A stretch of DNA of 64,000 bases from Bacteroidota bacterium. Its GTDB lineage: Bacteria > Bacteroidota > Bacteroidia > AKYH767-A > OLB10. The stretch covers positions 1 to 64,000 of the forward strand of contig JADKIC010000020.1 in the NCBI GenBank assembly GCA_016721435.1, given 5' to 3'. The first letter of the stretch is position 1. Every line of letters begins with the position of its first letter. Shown here in pieces: positions 42,724-53,409 of the stretch. The position numbers were made by a program, and so were the translations under genes. The notes under the pieces were generated by a model that was not told the DNA's origin, did no database searches, and saw only the letters and a program-made list of their open reading frames with translations.

Positions 42724-42828
42724 GAAGTAATTGTGATTGTGATTGTTACAATAGCTGCAATCTATATTATCAGCAGGATAAGAGGGAGCATTTCCAATTC
42801 CGGTAATTCAGGCTGCGATAAATGTTAA
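42718..42828 (+). CDS. 36-residue membrane protein with Cys tail (FeoB-associated-like)
   Basis: ATG 42718 to TAA 42826-42828: MQEVIVIVIVTIAAIYIISR followed by a short basic and Ser/Gly linker and the end GCDKC. One N-terminal membrane helix and a terminal CxxC pair resemble the small FeoB-associated Cys-rich membrane proteins of Bacteroidota, which are 40-60 residues. No feoA or feoB is nearby, so iron transport is not supported by context. A promoter box directly before the start supports it as a real gene; it lies divergent from E1 and convergent with lon. Confidence 0.6.
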   Translation: MQEVIVIVIVTIAAIYIISRIRGSISNSGNSGCDKC

Positions 42829-42891
42829 TACAGCAAGGGGATCCACTTCCTAATCTCTTTTCCGAAGTCAGCATAAGTTGACAACCTTTAT

Positions 42892-45171
42892 TTACGAGCT
42901 GACTTTTTTTGCCTTTACTTTCACCGACTTTCGGCTTTCAACCGTTTTCACCGCAGAGGACTTAATTGGCGCCACACCATTTTCCTTGCCATTGAATGAA
43001 ATGGCATTCTTCACTTTTTGTGCAGTTAAGGCGACATCCAATACTTCTGACATATTCTCGACATAGTGAAAGGTCAGGTCCTTAATATAATCTTTCTTAA
43101 TCTCCTGAATATCCTTTTCATTATCTGCACAAAGAATAATTTCCTTTATACCAGCCCTTTTTGCAGCTAAAATTTTCTCTTTAATACCACCCACCGGTAG
43201 CACTCTTCCCCGCAATGTGATTTCACCGGTCATCGCCAGTTTGTTTTTCACGACGTTGTGTAAAGGCGGAAGCAAGTGAAGTCAACATCGTGATTCCGGC
43301 AGAAGGTCCGTCTTTAGGAATAGCGCCTTCAGGAACGTGAACATGTATATTCCAATGCTCAAAAGTCTTGGGGTCAATCCCAAAGCTATCTGCATGTGCC
43401 TTTAAAAAAGCGAGTGCAATCATGGCTGATTCTTTCATGACATCACCGAGATTACCGGTAAGTGTCAGTTTCCCTGTTCCTTTGCTGAGTGATGTTTCGA
43501 TAAAGAGAATACTCCCTCCGTTCGAATTCCATGCAAGTCCGGTCACTACTCCTGCCGTATCATTGCTGATCAGTTTGTCGGGTAAAAAACGAGGAGCTCC
43601 TAATGCTTTTCGTATATGCGTTTCCGTTACTTTAGAAGGGGCATTTTCTTCCATTGCGACCATCTTTGCGATAGACCGCACCACTGATGCAATACATTTT
43701 TCCAGAGTACGTACACCACTTTCCCACGTATATTGCTCGATGATGACTTTGAGCATCTGTGGCGGAAAAGCAAGCTGACCATTCTTCAAACCATGCGCTT
43801 CCAACTGTTTCTGCACTAAATGCTGCTGTGCGATATGTACTTTTTCTTCGAGTGTATACCCGCTGATATCAATGATCTCGAGACGATCGCGCAATGCTGG
43901 TTGAATACTGCTTAATGTATTGGCTGTTGCGATAAAAAGCACCTTCGAAAGATCATACTCAATCTCCACATAGTTATCATAGAAGGTGGTGTTTTGTTCC
44001 GGATCGAGTACTTCCAGCAATGCAGAACTTGGCTCTTCAGCTTAATCACAGCCAGGTATTCAAGAATGCGATTCTTCACTTTCTCCAACCCGAAATGATC
44101 ACGATTCAATATTTTCTCCGCACGTTTCAGATCATAATTATCTGAAGTATATTCTTCCCATGGCAATTCAAGCAACAGGTCGAGATAATTCATTGTCACG
44201 GAATACTCTGCTGCCGCAGGATTTATACGATTGAGACGATCCATCTCCTTATTAAAAACTTCCTCTACTGCCTTACTCCATTTCTTATTACGACCTCGTT
44301 CACGCATTTCAGAGATCTCTTTGTCGGGAGTATTTCCGCCAAGTTCTTCCTGAATAGTTTTCAATTGTTGATTTAAAAAATATTCACGCTGCTGCTTATC
44401 GAGATCTGTTTTCACTTTGCTCTGAATCTGATTCTTCAGTTCGAGCATTTGCAATTCCTTGGTGAGGTGTTCAAGTACTTTCGTTGCACGATCCTTAATG
44501 TCGTTCATCTCCAACAACATTTGTTTCTTCTCCACATCCGCATTCATATTGGACGAGATGAAATTGATGAGGAAGGATGGACTTTCAATATTTCGAATGG
44601 CGAAACTGGCCTCGGTAGGAATATTCGGCGATTGCTGAATGATCTGCATGGAAATATCTTTCAGGGAATCTACAATGGCAGTAAACTCTTCGTCCTTGAT
44701 CACTTTTGAAGTATCTGAAAAGGCTTCCACTTTTGCACGCAGATAAGGTTCATCCTGCACAATGTCTGCTACTTTAAAACGACGTTTACCCTGTATGATT
44801 ACTGTTGTGTTTCCATCGGGCATCCGAAGCATCCGTAAAATCTGAGCGATGGTACCGATGCTATTTAAATCGGTCAATTTGGGATCTTCAACGCTTACAT
44901 CTTTCTGGGAAACTACACCTATAATGCGATCACTGGCATATGCATCCTTTATCAGTTTAATAGACTTATCGCGACCAACAGTGATCGGAATCACTACTCC
45001 GGGAAACAGCACAGTATTTCGAAGTGGCAGTACCGAAACTACTTCCGGTATCTGCTCATTATTCATTAATTCTTCGTCCTCGTTCGTCAGAAGAGGAATC
45101 AATTCAGGCTCATCATCGTTAATGGCCATCTGACCAATAGGCAGATCGTTATTATCAAATTGTGATGTCAT
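42892..45171 (-). CDS. lon: Lon protease with missing ATPase core (frameshifted, internal deletion)
   Basis: ATP-dependent serine protease. The N-terminal substrate domain is complete (SVLPLRNTVLFPGVVIPITV) and the coiled region follows to EYLAVIKLK. Here the sequence jumps, near 44031, to PSSALLEVLDPEQNTTFYDN. The intervening 90 or so residues, which in Lon hold Walker A (GPPGVGKTS) and Walker B (DEIDK), are absent in every frame. The rest of the AAA module (FIATANTL, LRDRLEIIDISGYT) and the protease domain (catalytic Ser in KDGPSAGITM, Lys in GIKEKILAAKRAGIKE) follow, with a second shift near 43245. The tail is basic and Lys-rich. As written it could not hydrolyse ATP. Confidence 0.92.
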
Positions 45172-45462
45172 GGTTCAATTTTATGTCAGATTGGCAGTAA
45201 ATCTGGTCTTTTTATAATTCTCCGCCGTATTCAATCATTGTGCCAACTCGCCTCTTGCTGCTGGCTTGGTTATATGAAATGATCAAGTGGCAAAGAACGG
45301 GTGGTCATGAGTCCGGTATACAAGGTCCAAGTTATAAGTTACACTTTTGTCGAAGAATTTTGTCTTCCATCCCACCGATGATTCAGAGCCAGAAGCCAGC
45401 AGCAAGAAGCAAGTAGCAAGGAGCATATGTATGAAGATTGAAATCTAATTTCAGCTAAGAAC
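45172..45462. other. Intergenic region with AGCAAGAAGC-type degenerate repeats
   Basis: Around 45386-45425 the sequence cycles through AGCCAGAAGCC, AGCAGCAAGAAGC and AAGTAGCAAGGAGC. A similar stretch is at 32893-32920. No gene or hairpin is evident in the rest. Confidence 0.5.
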
Positions 45463-46664
45463 TCAATCCTCGGCTGTTGGTTTTAATTGCATCAGATAGA
45501 GGTGACTGAGGATATTTTTATCAGCTTCTGTGAGAGTGATTTTCCTTCTTGACATTACTTTTTCAGCGAGTTCAAGCGCTTTATCAATCAGGAACATTTC
45601 TCCTTCCTTATCAGCTCCCCAACTAAAAGAGGGAACGAATTTCGAGGGGAAGCCTGCACCAAAAATGTTCGCGAAAACACCCACCACTGTTCCCGTATTA
45701 AACATAGTATTAATGCTACATTTGCTATGGTCACCCATAAACAAACCGCAAAACTGTAATCCCGTTGCGATGTAATCTCCGGTGGGATAATCCCATACCC
45801 GTACTTCCGAATAATTGTTTTTTAGATTCGAATTATTTGAATCCGCACCCAGATTGCACCATTCACCAATGACACTATTTCCCAAAAATCCATCATGCGC
45901 TTTGTTACTATTCCCAAAAATCACCGAATTACTCACCTCTCCTCCAACTTTTGCCCCCGGCCCAATGGTGGTAGCACCGTAAATCTTCGCCCCCATCTTC
46001 AGCACACCTTGCTCTCCCAAAGCAAATGGCCCCCGAATCATGCAGCCTTCCATCACCTCTGCATCTTTACCAATATAAATGGGACCTGTTGAAGCATTCA
46101 GCATTGCGCACTCAATTTTAGCCCCCGGTTCTATAAAAATATCATCCGGTTTAAACGTTTGATTAGTACCTGAGATCAATTCCGACTTCCTACCCTTCTT
46201 TAACAATTGAAAATCAGAACGAATAGCCTCATCATTTAAAGTAAATATATCCCAGGGATGCTGCAATAACACCGGCAAACCAATATAATGCACGGTTTCA
46301 ATTTTATCGATAGGTTTAACGAAATCAAGACCAACCAATTGATCTCTATGAAGAACAGCTGCCAGTAAACGATCCTTCAGACAATTTGCTGTCCAATTTT
46401 TAATGCAGTTATCAAGCGCAGAATACTTTCATCGGGAAGCAAAGCTCCATTAATGACCAAACACTCTGTTCCGGCTACCAAAGGATAAGAACCTGACAAG
46501 TAAAACTGTGTCAGAGAACCGGATGTCCCGGAAGGAATATTCAAGAGGATTTCCCATTTACGACGAATCGTCAGGATGCCACAACGGATATCAGCGCAGG
46601 GACGGGTAAATGTAAAGGGAAGGAGATGGTCACGGTATTGATCATCAGCCAAAACAAGTTGCAT
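45463..46664 (-). CDS. GlmU-like putative sugar nucleotidyltransferase (frameshifted)
   Basis: The start MQLVLADDQYRDHLLPFTFT and RPCADIRCGILTIRRKWE form the short N-terminal part of the Bacteroidota GlmU-family proteins. After a frame change near 46377 the C-terminal left-handed beta-helix follows, with hexapeptide repeats (IYIGKDAEVMEG, IYGATTIGPGAKVGGEVSNS, VIGEWCNLGADSNNSNLKNN). The family is predicted to act on nucleotide sugars, probably as acyltransferase and nucleotidyltransferase, but no member's product is evident here. Total length is about 400 residues. It is divergent from the TPR gene. Confidence 0.82.
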
Positions 46665-46742
46665 AGGAGTAGATTTACGAGGGTGAAAATAACGGTTTCT
46701 ATTCAATTAATTCTCTTTCTTTTCTGATCTTCGCCGCAGAAA

Positions 46743-48244
46743 ATGAAGAAACAATTCCGAATTACATTTTTAAGTATTCTATTGATTTGCGGGGCCGTAT
46801 CCACCGTCAGTGCGGATTATTTCTGGTCGGAGAACTGCCAAAGAGCTTATGCTGAAGCCATTCGACTTGATTTTGAAAGCGCAACAAAGCTGTGCAATCA
46901 GGAGAAAAAGGAACGACCGGAAAATTTACTACCCATCTATATTGAAAGCCAGATTGACTTCCTCAAATCATTCATCGACGAAGACAAAAAACAATTGGAA
47001 GGGATTAAAGCCAGAAACAGTGAGCGGATCGACCTTTTGCAAAAACACAAAGGCAATTCACCTTACCAACGTTTATGTATAGCCGAAATGTATCTTCAAC
47101 TGGCCATTGCACGAATGCGCTTTGAGGAGTTTATTGTTGCTGCCTACGATGTAAGAAAAGCCTATAAATTACTCGAAGAAAATCAAAAAGAGTACCCCGA
47201 CTTCAAACAGAATCTCCGTGGACTCGGATTAATTCATGCTGCAGTGGGGACCATTCCCAAAAACTACCAATGGATAGCAAATATGCTGGGATTGAGCGGC
47301 AGTATTAAACAAGGCCTTGGAGAACTCAAGTTATTATTAAACGCCTGCTACCGTAACAGTGAATTACATTATCTAAAAGACGAAACCATTGTTATGTTAA
47401 CCTTTTTGGAGCTCAACCTGGGCAAAGAAAAAGACAACGATGTCATTCGTAAAAGATTCTATCCGGTAAAAGACATCCATCAGCGCCCTATACTTTTATT
47501 TGCAAAGAGCATCTTCCATTTCGCAGCAGCAGAAAACGACAGTGTTATTGACTTACTTTCCAGGCGCCCTGCTGAAACTAAAGTACAACCTCTTCATTAT
47601 TTGAATTTCATGGAAGCCAATGCGCGATTATTTACAATGGATTTTACTGCTGAAAAGTATTATCTGAAATATCTTCAAAACTATCGGGGAACGACTTATG
47701 TAAAATCCGCACGGCAAAAACTGGCATGGATCAGGCTTTTGAAGGGAGATATGGCAGGTTATAAAAACTACATCTCGAAATGCACTATTGCTGCCAAAGG
47801 GAAGACCTTACCGACGAAGACAAAGCCGCTATCAAAGAACTTGAAAGTGGTGAAGTACCTAATACCATCTTATTAAAATCAAGACTTCTTTTTGATGGCG
47901 GATACTATCAACGCGCCTTAGCTGAACTTGCCGGTAAACCCATCTCTCTTTTTCCTTCTCTAAGAAATCAACTAGAATACACCTATCGCCTGGCCCGGAT
48001 TTTTGATAAGCAAGAGAAAAAAGAGAAGGCCTTAGAGTTGTATGAAAGCACCTATCAAAATGGCGCTAGTCAAAAGTTTTATTTTGCGGCGAGTGCAAGT
48101 CTCCATACCGCACAAATTCATGAAGACCTTGGCAACAAAACCAAAGCGATTGAATGGTATAAGAAAACACTGGAATTACGCGACCATGAATACCAAAATA
48201 GTTTAGATCAAAAAGCAAAAGCCGGTCTTAATCGGTTGGAGTAA
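46743..48244 (+). CDS. Exported TPR-repeat protein (one frameshift)
   Basis: A signal peptide (FLSILLICGAVSTVSA) precedes about 480 residues of helical repeats. TPR-like units are clearest at the end (RLARIFDKQEKKEKALELYE, AAQIHEDLGNKTKAIEWYKK type). The frame changes near 47790 (A-rich stretch); the two parts are otherwise continuous, and the second begins EDLTDEDKAAIKELESGEVP. A scaffold role in the periplasm is inferred. No enzymatic motif is seen. Directly after the stop begins a 285-bp simple-sequence array. Confidence 0.78.
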
Positions 48245-48248
48245 TAAT

Positions 48249-48534
48249 AAATACGAAATACGAAATACGAAATATTACGAAAATACGAAATACGAAAATA
48301 CGAAAATACGAAATACGAAATACGAAATACGAAATACGAAAATACGAAAAATACGAAAATACGAAATACGAAAATACGAAAATACGAAAAAACGAAAATA
48401 CGAAATACGAAATACGAAAAAACGAAAAACGAAATACGAAATACGAAAAAAAACGAAAATACGAAATACGAAAATACGAAATACGAAATACGAAAATACG
48501 AAAATACGAAATACGAAAAGACGAAATATGAAAA
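48249..48534. repeat. AAATACG/AAAATACG simple tandem array
   Basis: About 285 bp made almost only of 7- to 9-base units GAAATAC or GAAAATAC, with occasional AAAAACG variants. It starts 5 bp after the TPR stop and ends about 80 bp before the methyltransferase ATG; that last stretch is plain AT-rich sequence. Confidence 0.92.
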
Positions 48535-48614
48535 ATATGGATGTACTGAAGATTTCGAATGGCGTTTAAAAAAATCTGTGAAAATCTATTTAATCCGTTT
48601 AATCCGCGTTCCTG

Positions 48615-49271
48615 ATGGAATTTATAGCTGACGAAATACTGAAATATTGCGAAGACATGAGTTCGCCCGAGGCGGAGGTATTGCAGGAGCTGAACCGTGA
48701 CACCTATGCGAAAGTGTTAAATCCACGCATGCTCAGCGGACATTTGCAGGGCAGATTTCTGGCGATGCTCAGCCAAATGTTGCAGCCGAAAACAATTTTA
48801 GAGATTGGCACCTATACAGGTTATTCTGCACTTTGCCTTTGCGAAGGACTCCAACCGGATGGGAAACTCATTACCATCGACATTAACGATGAACTGGAAT
48901 CCTTTAGCAAACAGTATTTTTCGGCCTCGAAATGGGCTTCTCAGATCATACAAAAAACCGGGAACGCCCTGGAGATTATCCCACTTCTTCCAAACGTTTT
49001 TGACCTCGTTTTTATTGATGCTGACAAAGAAGAATATATCCGCTATTATGATCTTATCATCGATAAAGTTCGTTTGGGCGGAATTATCATCGCCGATAAT
49101 GTTTTATGGAGCGGACATGTATTAAAACCGGCAGAAAAACAGGATTTGGAGACCAGGGCGATTGCAGCATTCAATTCTAAAGTTCGATCTGATGACCGGG
49201 TCAGTCTAACCATGCTACCCATACGTGACGGACTGAGTTTGATTCGGAAAAGTGACTTCGAAATATTATAA
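48615..49271 (+). CDS. SAM-dependent O-methyltransferase
   Basis: An intact 218-residue class I methyltransferase of the catechol/caffeoyl-CoA type. Motif I is ILEIGTYTGYSALCLCEGL, the acidic SAM-ribose position is in ITIDINDE, and the metal and catalytic region is FIDADKEEYIRYYDLI with IIADNVLWSG, matching divalent-metal-dependent O-methyltransferases. The start MEFIADEILKYCEDMSSPEA is typical. The substrate is unknown; no biosynthetic cluster is adjacent. Confidence 0.9.
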   Translation: MEFIADEILKYCEDMSSPEAEVLQELNRDTYAKVLNPRMLSGHLQGRFLAMLSQMLQPKTILEIGTYTGYSALCLCEGLQPDGKLITIDINDELESFSKQYFSASKWASQIIQKTGNALEIIPLLPNVFDLVFIDADKEEYIRYYDLIIDKVRLGGIIIADNVLWSGHVLKPAEKQDLETRAIAAFNSKVRSDDRVSLTMLPIRDGLSLIRKSDFEIL

Positions 49272-49324
49272 AATCGAAGAACTATACCACATAGTTTTCG
49301 TACATTCGTGCATATCCGAAGCCT

Positions 49325-50397
49325 ATGCATGACGACCATATTTCTTTGAAAAAGCCCAATTACCCAATAAGTCCTTTGTTGCGGAAATATCTAAAAGGTT
49401 ATGGAAGAAAATTTCAAGCTGAAATAGATTATAAAGATCTCCTCCACTTTAACGGAGCTTTCCCCTATTATGATCGCGCAGGAAAGGATACATTATGGGA
49501 AAGTGTATATTATCCACCTTCAGAAATGGCGCATATTAACAATGCACTAACGCATATATATGCTCAACTAAAAACGGGAGGAGATTTATCGGTCATAGAA
49601 CACTTATATGTCGAACGTGTGGATTATTGCACCTTTGGTAACTCAAAACCTTTTCGAATAAAAATCGTGAATAACCTAAATGATAATTTTGATTATTTTT
49701 ATATCAAGCAAGCAGACGCCTCACGAATTTACGGATTGGAACTGGAACATATTTTATCACCCAACCGCATCAGTTATTTTGTAAGTAATGACACCTGGTA
49801 GAAGAACATATAGCAGGTATTCCCGGCGACATGTTTATAAAAACCATCTGGAGAAAAAGGAATTAATGCCATACGCCTGGCGAAAGAATTTGTAAAATTT
49901 AATGAACGATGCTTTCTTCGTTTGCTGGGAGACATGCGGGCATACAACTATGTAGTTGACATCACGCCCGACTTTGAAGAAGTTCATTACCGCATCCGTG
50001 CCATTGACTTCGACCAGCAAAGTTATGAAGGAAGAAGAACCTTATATATGCCACAATACTTCAAAGAAAATAATGTTATTGTAAAGCTTGCTATCGATCT
50101 GATGACGCACGAAACAGTTCATCAATATCAGTTTGAGGAACGAACCCTTATTGCCAAACGAATTAAAGCCGGAAAAGGATGCTGAAAGACCTCCTCGACT
50201 GCATGAGTCAGGACACCATAAGTACACCGGAGAAAACGGACCAGCTTAAAGATGAATTGTGCCGGTATTACGACAACCCTGTATTCCTGAAGTGCAAAAG
50301 CATGGGAGATCTGGTTAAAATGAGTCTGAAAGAAATGCTAAGACAGAATAAGAAAAATTTCCAAGGTCCTTCAGAAAAAAAACATACTATCAATTAA
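49325..50397 (+). CDS. Conserved protein of unknown function (frameshifted)
   Basis: Three frame pieces (49325-49801; about 49865-50185; 50179-50397) rejoin to about 355 residues. Recognisable stretches are PISPLLRKYLKGYGRKFQAE, LLGDMRAYNYVVDITPDFEE, HYRIRAIDFDQQSYEGRRTL and FKENNVIVKL. The DFDQQSYEG segment, an acidic residue pair in a strand, recalls kinase-like folds but I cannot prove it. Breaks near 49797, 49862 (A run) and 50182. No signal peptide or membrane segment. Neighbours give no hint. Confidence 0.65.
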
Positions 50398-50438
50398 ACT
50401 AATTCATATATTTGATATCTTAAACTAAACGTATAACT

Positions 50439-50855
50439 ATGAAAAACATAATTTGCCTGATCGTATTCATACTCGGAATTTCATTCGTAAACAATGCAGA
50501 AGCTCAGGAAAAAAGACAAGCAGCGCAGCAGTTAACACCTGAACAAAGGGCTGAAAAACGCACAGAATTATTAAAAGCAAAACTCTTACTCAATGACGAT
50601 CAGACTTCAAAAGTAAAAGCCGCAGCTTTAAAAGTTGAAACACAACGTAGCAGTGACCGTGAAAAATCGTTAGAAGCTCGTCAAACATTTGATAACGAAG
50701 TAAAAGCGATTCTTGACCCTGAACAACTGGAGAAATATGAAGCCATGAAGGATCAACGCAGAACTCAGGTTAAAAAAAGGGTTGAAGAGCATAAGAATCA
50801 GCAAAAATTGAATTCTACCGATACGGAAGAGGGTCAAAAGGATGTTAAGAATTAG
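50439..50855 (+). CDS. Small periplasmic helical protein (Spy/LTXXQ-like)
   Basis: An intact 138-residue protein: signal peptide MKNIICLIVFILGISFVNNAEA, then a highly charged all-helical body with LTPEQRAEKRTELLKAKLLL and ILDPEQLEKYEAMKDQ. The two L-[TD]-P-EQ segments resemble the LTxxQ motif of Spy/CpxP-like periplasmic chaperones, common in Bacteroidota under various DUF names. A periplasmic chaperone or metal-stress role is inferred from this resemblance only. An octamer repeat follows the stop. Confidence 0.65.
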   Translation: MKNIICLIVFILGISFVNNAEAQEKRQAAQQLTPEQRAEKRTELLKAKLLLNDDQTSKVKAAALKVETQRSSDREKSLEARQTFDNEVKAILDPEQLEKYEAMKDQRRTQVKKRVEEHKNQQKLNSTDTEEGQKDVKN

Positions 50856-50880
50856 CAATTTGAAGATTTGAAGATTTGAG
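50851..50880. repeat. Short TTTGAAGA octamer repeat
   Basis: AATTTGAAGATTTGAAGATTTG begins directly at the stop codon of the preceding gene. It is the same unit as the array at 19151-19230. Confidence 0.8.
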
Positions 50881-51134
50881 AGTTTTTGGTTTGATGATTT
50901 GTCGTGTGGCGTTGCTGGCGTATGATCATATAATTGAGAACTAAAGAGTCATATAATTTCTCCGTGTCTAAAAATCGGAAACAAGAATCTTAAATTCCAA
51001 ACTATATTTGAAATCAATCCGAAGGTTTTGGAATGATGTCATTAGTAGTTCTAAGCCCGTAGTTAAAGGCTATATAATTTAAATATTTATTCGATAAAAC
51101 AAATTTTAAAAAATGTAAAATGGAAACTTGCACA

Positions 51135-51563
51135 ATGAAAAAGGCTTTTAACACGATTGCTTTCATGCTTTTTACTTTTATGTTAGTAAGTTGCAATCCG
51201 AATAACAAAATTGAAAAGATTGAAAGCTCGACTGTTTCTTCTGTTAATGAAATAATACCTGATTCAGTTGTTCGGTTTTTAATAATGTCAGCTTCCAGTG
51301 ATTTTAAAAACCATCAGCCACCAACACCTACTGATTTCCGAAATGTAAAAATTGGCTATTTTGCTTCAGATAAGACTGAGAATATCTATTTACTGTGTGG
51401 TGAATTTCTATCGAAAGAGGATAAGAAATGGGTAGAATTTACAACTATTAAGACATCTGGATACGAGCAATACCTTGGTAAAACACAATATTGCCAAGAT
51501 GCAATAATGGTTCTAACGGATGAAAACTTAACACGTGAACTAAAAATTAAATTTAATGAGTAA
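51135..51563 (+). CDS. Lipoprotein of unknown function
   Basis: 142 residues from ATG 51135: MKKAFNTIAFMLFTFMLVSC is a lipoprotein signal with lipobox LVSC. An in-frame ATG at 51120 would put five polar residues ahead of it and is less likely. The mature part (DSVVRFLIMSASSDFKNHQP, ENIYLLCGEFLSKEDKKWVE) has no motif I recognise. It stands alone between spacers. An attachment to the outer or inner membrane is inferred from the signal. Confidence 0.7.
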   Translation: MKKAFNTIAFMLFTFMLVSCNPNNKIEKIESSTVSSVNEIIPDSVVRFLIMSASSDFKNHQPPTPTDFRNVKIGYFASDKTENIYLLCGEFLSKEDKKWVEFTTIKTSGYEQYLGKTQYCQDAIMVLTDENLTRELKIKFNE

Positions 51564-51879
51564 ATAAATATTGAACAACTTTACAAAGCCACGAAATTAC
51601 CATATGAATAAAAGAAAGTATTTTTATTCAAGCGACAACGATAAACACAACCTAAACAGGTCCTTTGCGTTAGGCAGGCATTTTGCTACATAGAATATAA
51701 TTGGTAATTTAATTTCTAAATTAAATAGAAATCACGCTCCGTTCGCGAAGCCTCCTTTAGACCGCCTTAGTGCAATGCTCCGGAACGCTCAAGCCATTCG
51801 TTAAAAAAGAAATTTAATTTCATCCAAAACAGGCAAAGACGACATTCTTGCATGTAATATTTTAGAATACTTTTGCAGT
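51564..51879. other. Intergenic region, 316 bp
   Basis: It holds a 29-codon open frame (51604-51693) of doubtful value and GC-richer patches (51731-51790) unlike the surrounding AT-rich sequence, but no RNA gene, repeat or mobile-element end that I can identify. The promoter of the next gene is at its right edge. Confidence 0.4.
51868..51876 (+). promoter_or_regulatory. Promoter -7 element of the DUF4421 gene (TACTTTTGC)
   Basis: A perfect TAnnTTTGC match ending 3 bases before the ATG at 51880. Confidence 0.5.
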
Positions 51880-52931
51880 ATGTTGAAACGGTTGAAGGTC
51901 TTCCTGGCGCTAATTTTCCTTAGTACAGAGGCGCTTTCTCAGGAAAATTGGGATACCACCTATTATGTATCCTGCAAGAATAGACTGAGTCTCGGCGTAG
52001 TGGTTTCAGAGCGAAGCTATAATGTTGACTTAAGCGCTGACACCGGCGCTGCCACTTCCATCAATTATGATACAGAAGCACGCAATGCCATCGGCTTTAT
52101 TGCAGATTTTGATAAGTTGGCTTTAAAGCTATTATTCAAAACCAGAGAAAAGCTTAACGAAAGGAAAGGTAATACCCGAAACAGCAATTTTTTCCTTGGG
52201 ATTGGATCCAATAAAATTTTATTTGAAGGCAGTTACCGGTTCTTTAAAGGATTTTACGACGAGACATCTGGAAATTATATCCCACAATTTAATGACACGA
52301 CTCCCTATTTCAAATCGTCGGGCATGAGTGCCAACCTCATTAAAGCAAAGATTTATTATTTCACAAATCATAATAAATTCGCTTACAAATCTGTTTACTC
52401 GTGTGGCTTCCGGCAACTGCGCTCGTCTTTTTCCGGAGTGTTAACAGCTAATTTTATGAATGAACGAATCATGTCCGACTCTTCCATGATTCCAGCATTG
52501 CTTCAAAATGAATACGGAAGTTCAAGTACAATAAAAGGCCTTTCGCATACCGGTTTCGGGGTAGGAGCCGGCGTGCCAGGAACACTTGTTTCTTCAAGCG
52601 TTTCTTTGCAAATTTATTATTCGTTCCCAGCTTACATGCTCAACAACGCCATTATCATTATCTGAATAAAAAAGGGACTTCCGGATATTATGCAACTCTA
52701 CTACTTGATACCAGAGTATCCTTGGGCTACAATGCAGAACGATTTTTCCTGTTGGTCACCGGAACCAACGATCGGCATTGGATAAAAGGTAAAGGAGTCA
52801 ATATTCAACCCTCGTTTATTTCCGGCACCTTCATTCTAGGCTATCGGTTTAATGTTGCCAATAATGGATGGCTAAAAAGTCAGATCATCAGGAATTTACA
52901 AAAAAATATAATGAGAGTTCCTGTTAATTAG
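51880..52931 (+). CDS. DUF4421 family outer-membrane-like protein (frameshifted)
   Basis: A signal peptide (VFLALIFLSTEALSQ) is followed by about 330 residues rich in alternating beta strands: NRLSLGVVVSERSYNVDL, FDKLALKLLFKT, FEGSYRFFKGFYDETSGNYI, and SLGYNAERFFLLVTG near the end. The layout matches DUF4421, a Bacteroidota family predicted to form a beta barrel. The frame changes near 52590 (between GTLV and a corrected FFKRFFANLLFVPS), after which HYHYLNKKGTSGYYATLLLD continues to the stop at 52931. The function is unknown. Confidence 0.72.
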
Positions 52932-53061
52932 AATTTAGAAGCGCTCACATTTTGTTTAAAGAATATAAAATCATTACTTGAATCATCATGAAATAGTGTA
53001 GAAGATATAAAATAATTGAAGCAGAAAAAAATAAAATTTCCACTTTTTTAAAAGATCCTTT

Positions 53062-53382
53062 TCACGCCTCCTTCTTCCATTTCCCACAACGCGCTTCTAA
53101 TTGTTGGCGACAGCGCTCCCGTTCGTCAGGTGACATTGCGTCCAACTTTTGTTTCATATGTTCCCCCCATGCGCCCTTCCATTTATTTTTAAAATGTCCT
53201 CCACCACCACCGAAAAGAATTTTAGCAATTAATAATAAACCCCATGCCTGAAATATGGTAATTGTTTGCCATTGGAATAATTCAGGCATTAACCAGTTCC
53301 ATAAATACATCAGTACAACACCAACGATTAAGAACATCGCAATAAATCCTGCGACAGCTTTGAGAATAAAATTAGAGTTCAT
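53062..53382 (-). CDS. Small membrane protein of unknown function
   Basis: An intact 106-residue protein with two hydrophobic segments (about 8-28 and 42-58), a GGGGG turn and a basic, Trp-rich then charged cytoplasmic tail (MSPDERERCRQQLEARCGKW). It lies about 155 bp downstream of the ECF sigma gene on the same strand. Such pairs occur in Bacteroidota, so it may be a small regulator or target of the sigma factor; this is inference. It lacks the HXXXCXXC zinc site of ZAS anti-sigma factors. Confidence 0.6.
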   Translation of the reverse strand: MNSNFILKAVAGFIAMFLIVGVVLMYLWNWLMPELFQWQTITIFQAWGLLLIAKILFGGGGGHFKNKWKGAWGEHMKQKLDAMSPDERERCRQQLEARCGKWKKEA

Positions 53383-53409
53383 AGTTTAAGGTTTAAAGTT
53401 TAAAGTTCA

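Noticed and set aside
43368..43778. Plus-strand 136-codon frame within lon
   Set aside because: Antisense to the conserved protease domain; no homology to a known family was recognised.
51604..51693. 29-codon open frame (MNKRKYFYSS...)
   Set aside because: No promoter box close by, no recognisable family and too short to support.
51731..51790. GC-richer patch that could be a mobile-element remnant
   Set aside because: No inverted ends, target duplication or transposase fragment could be found.
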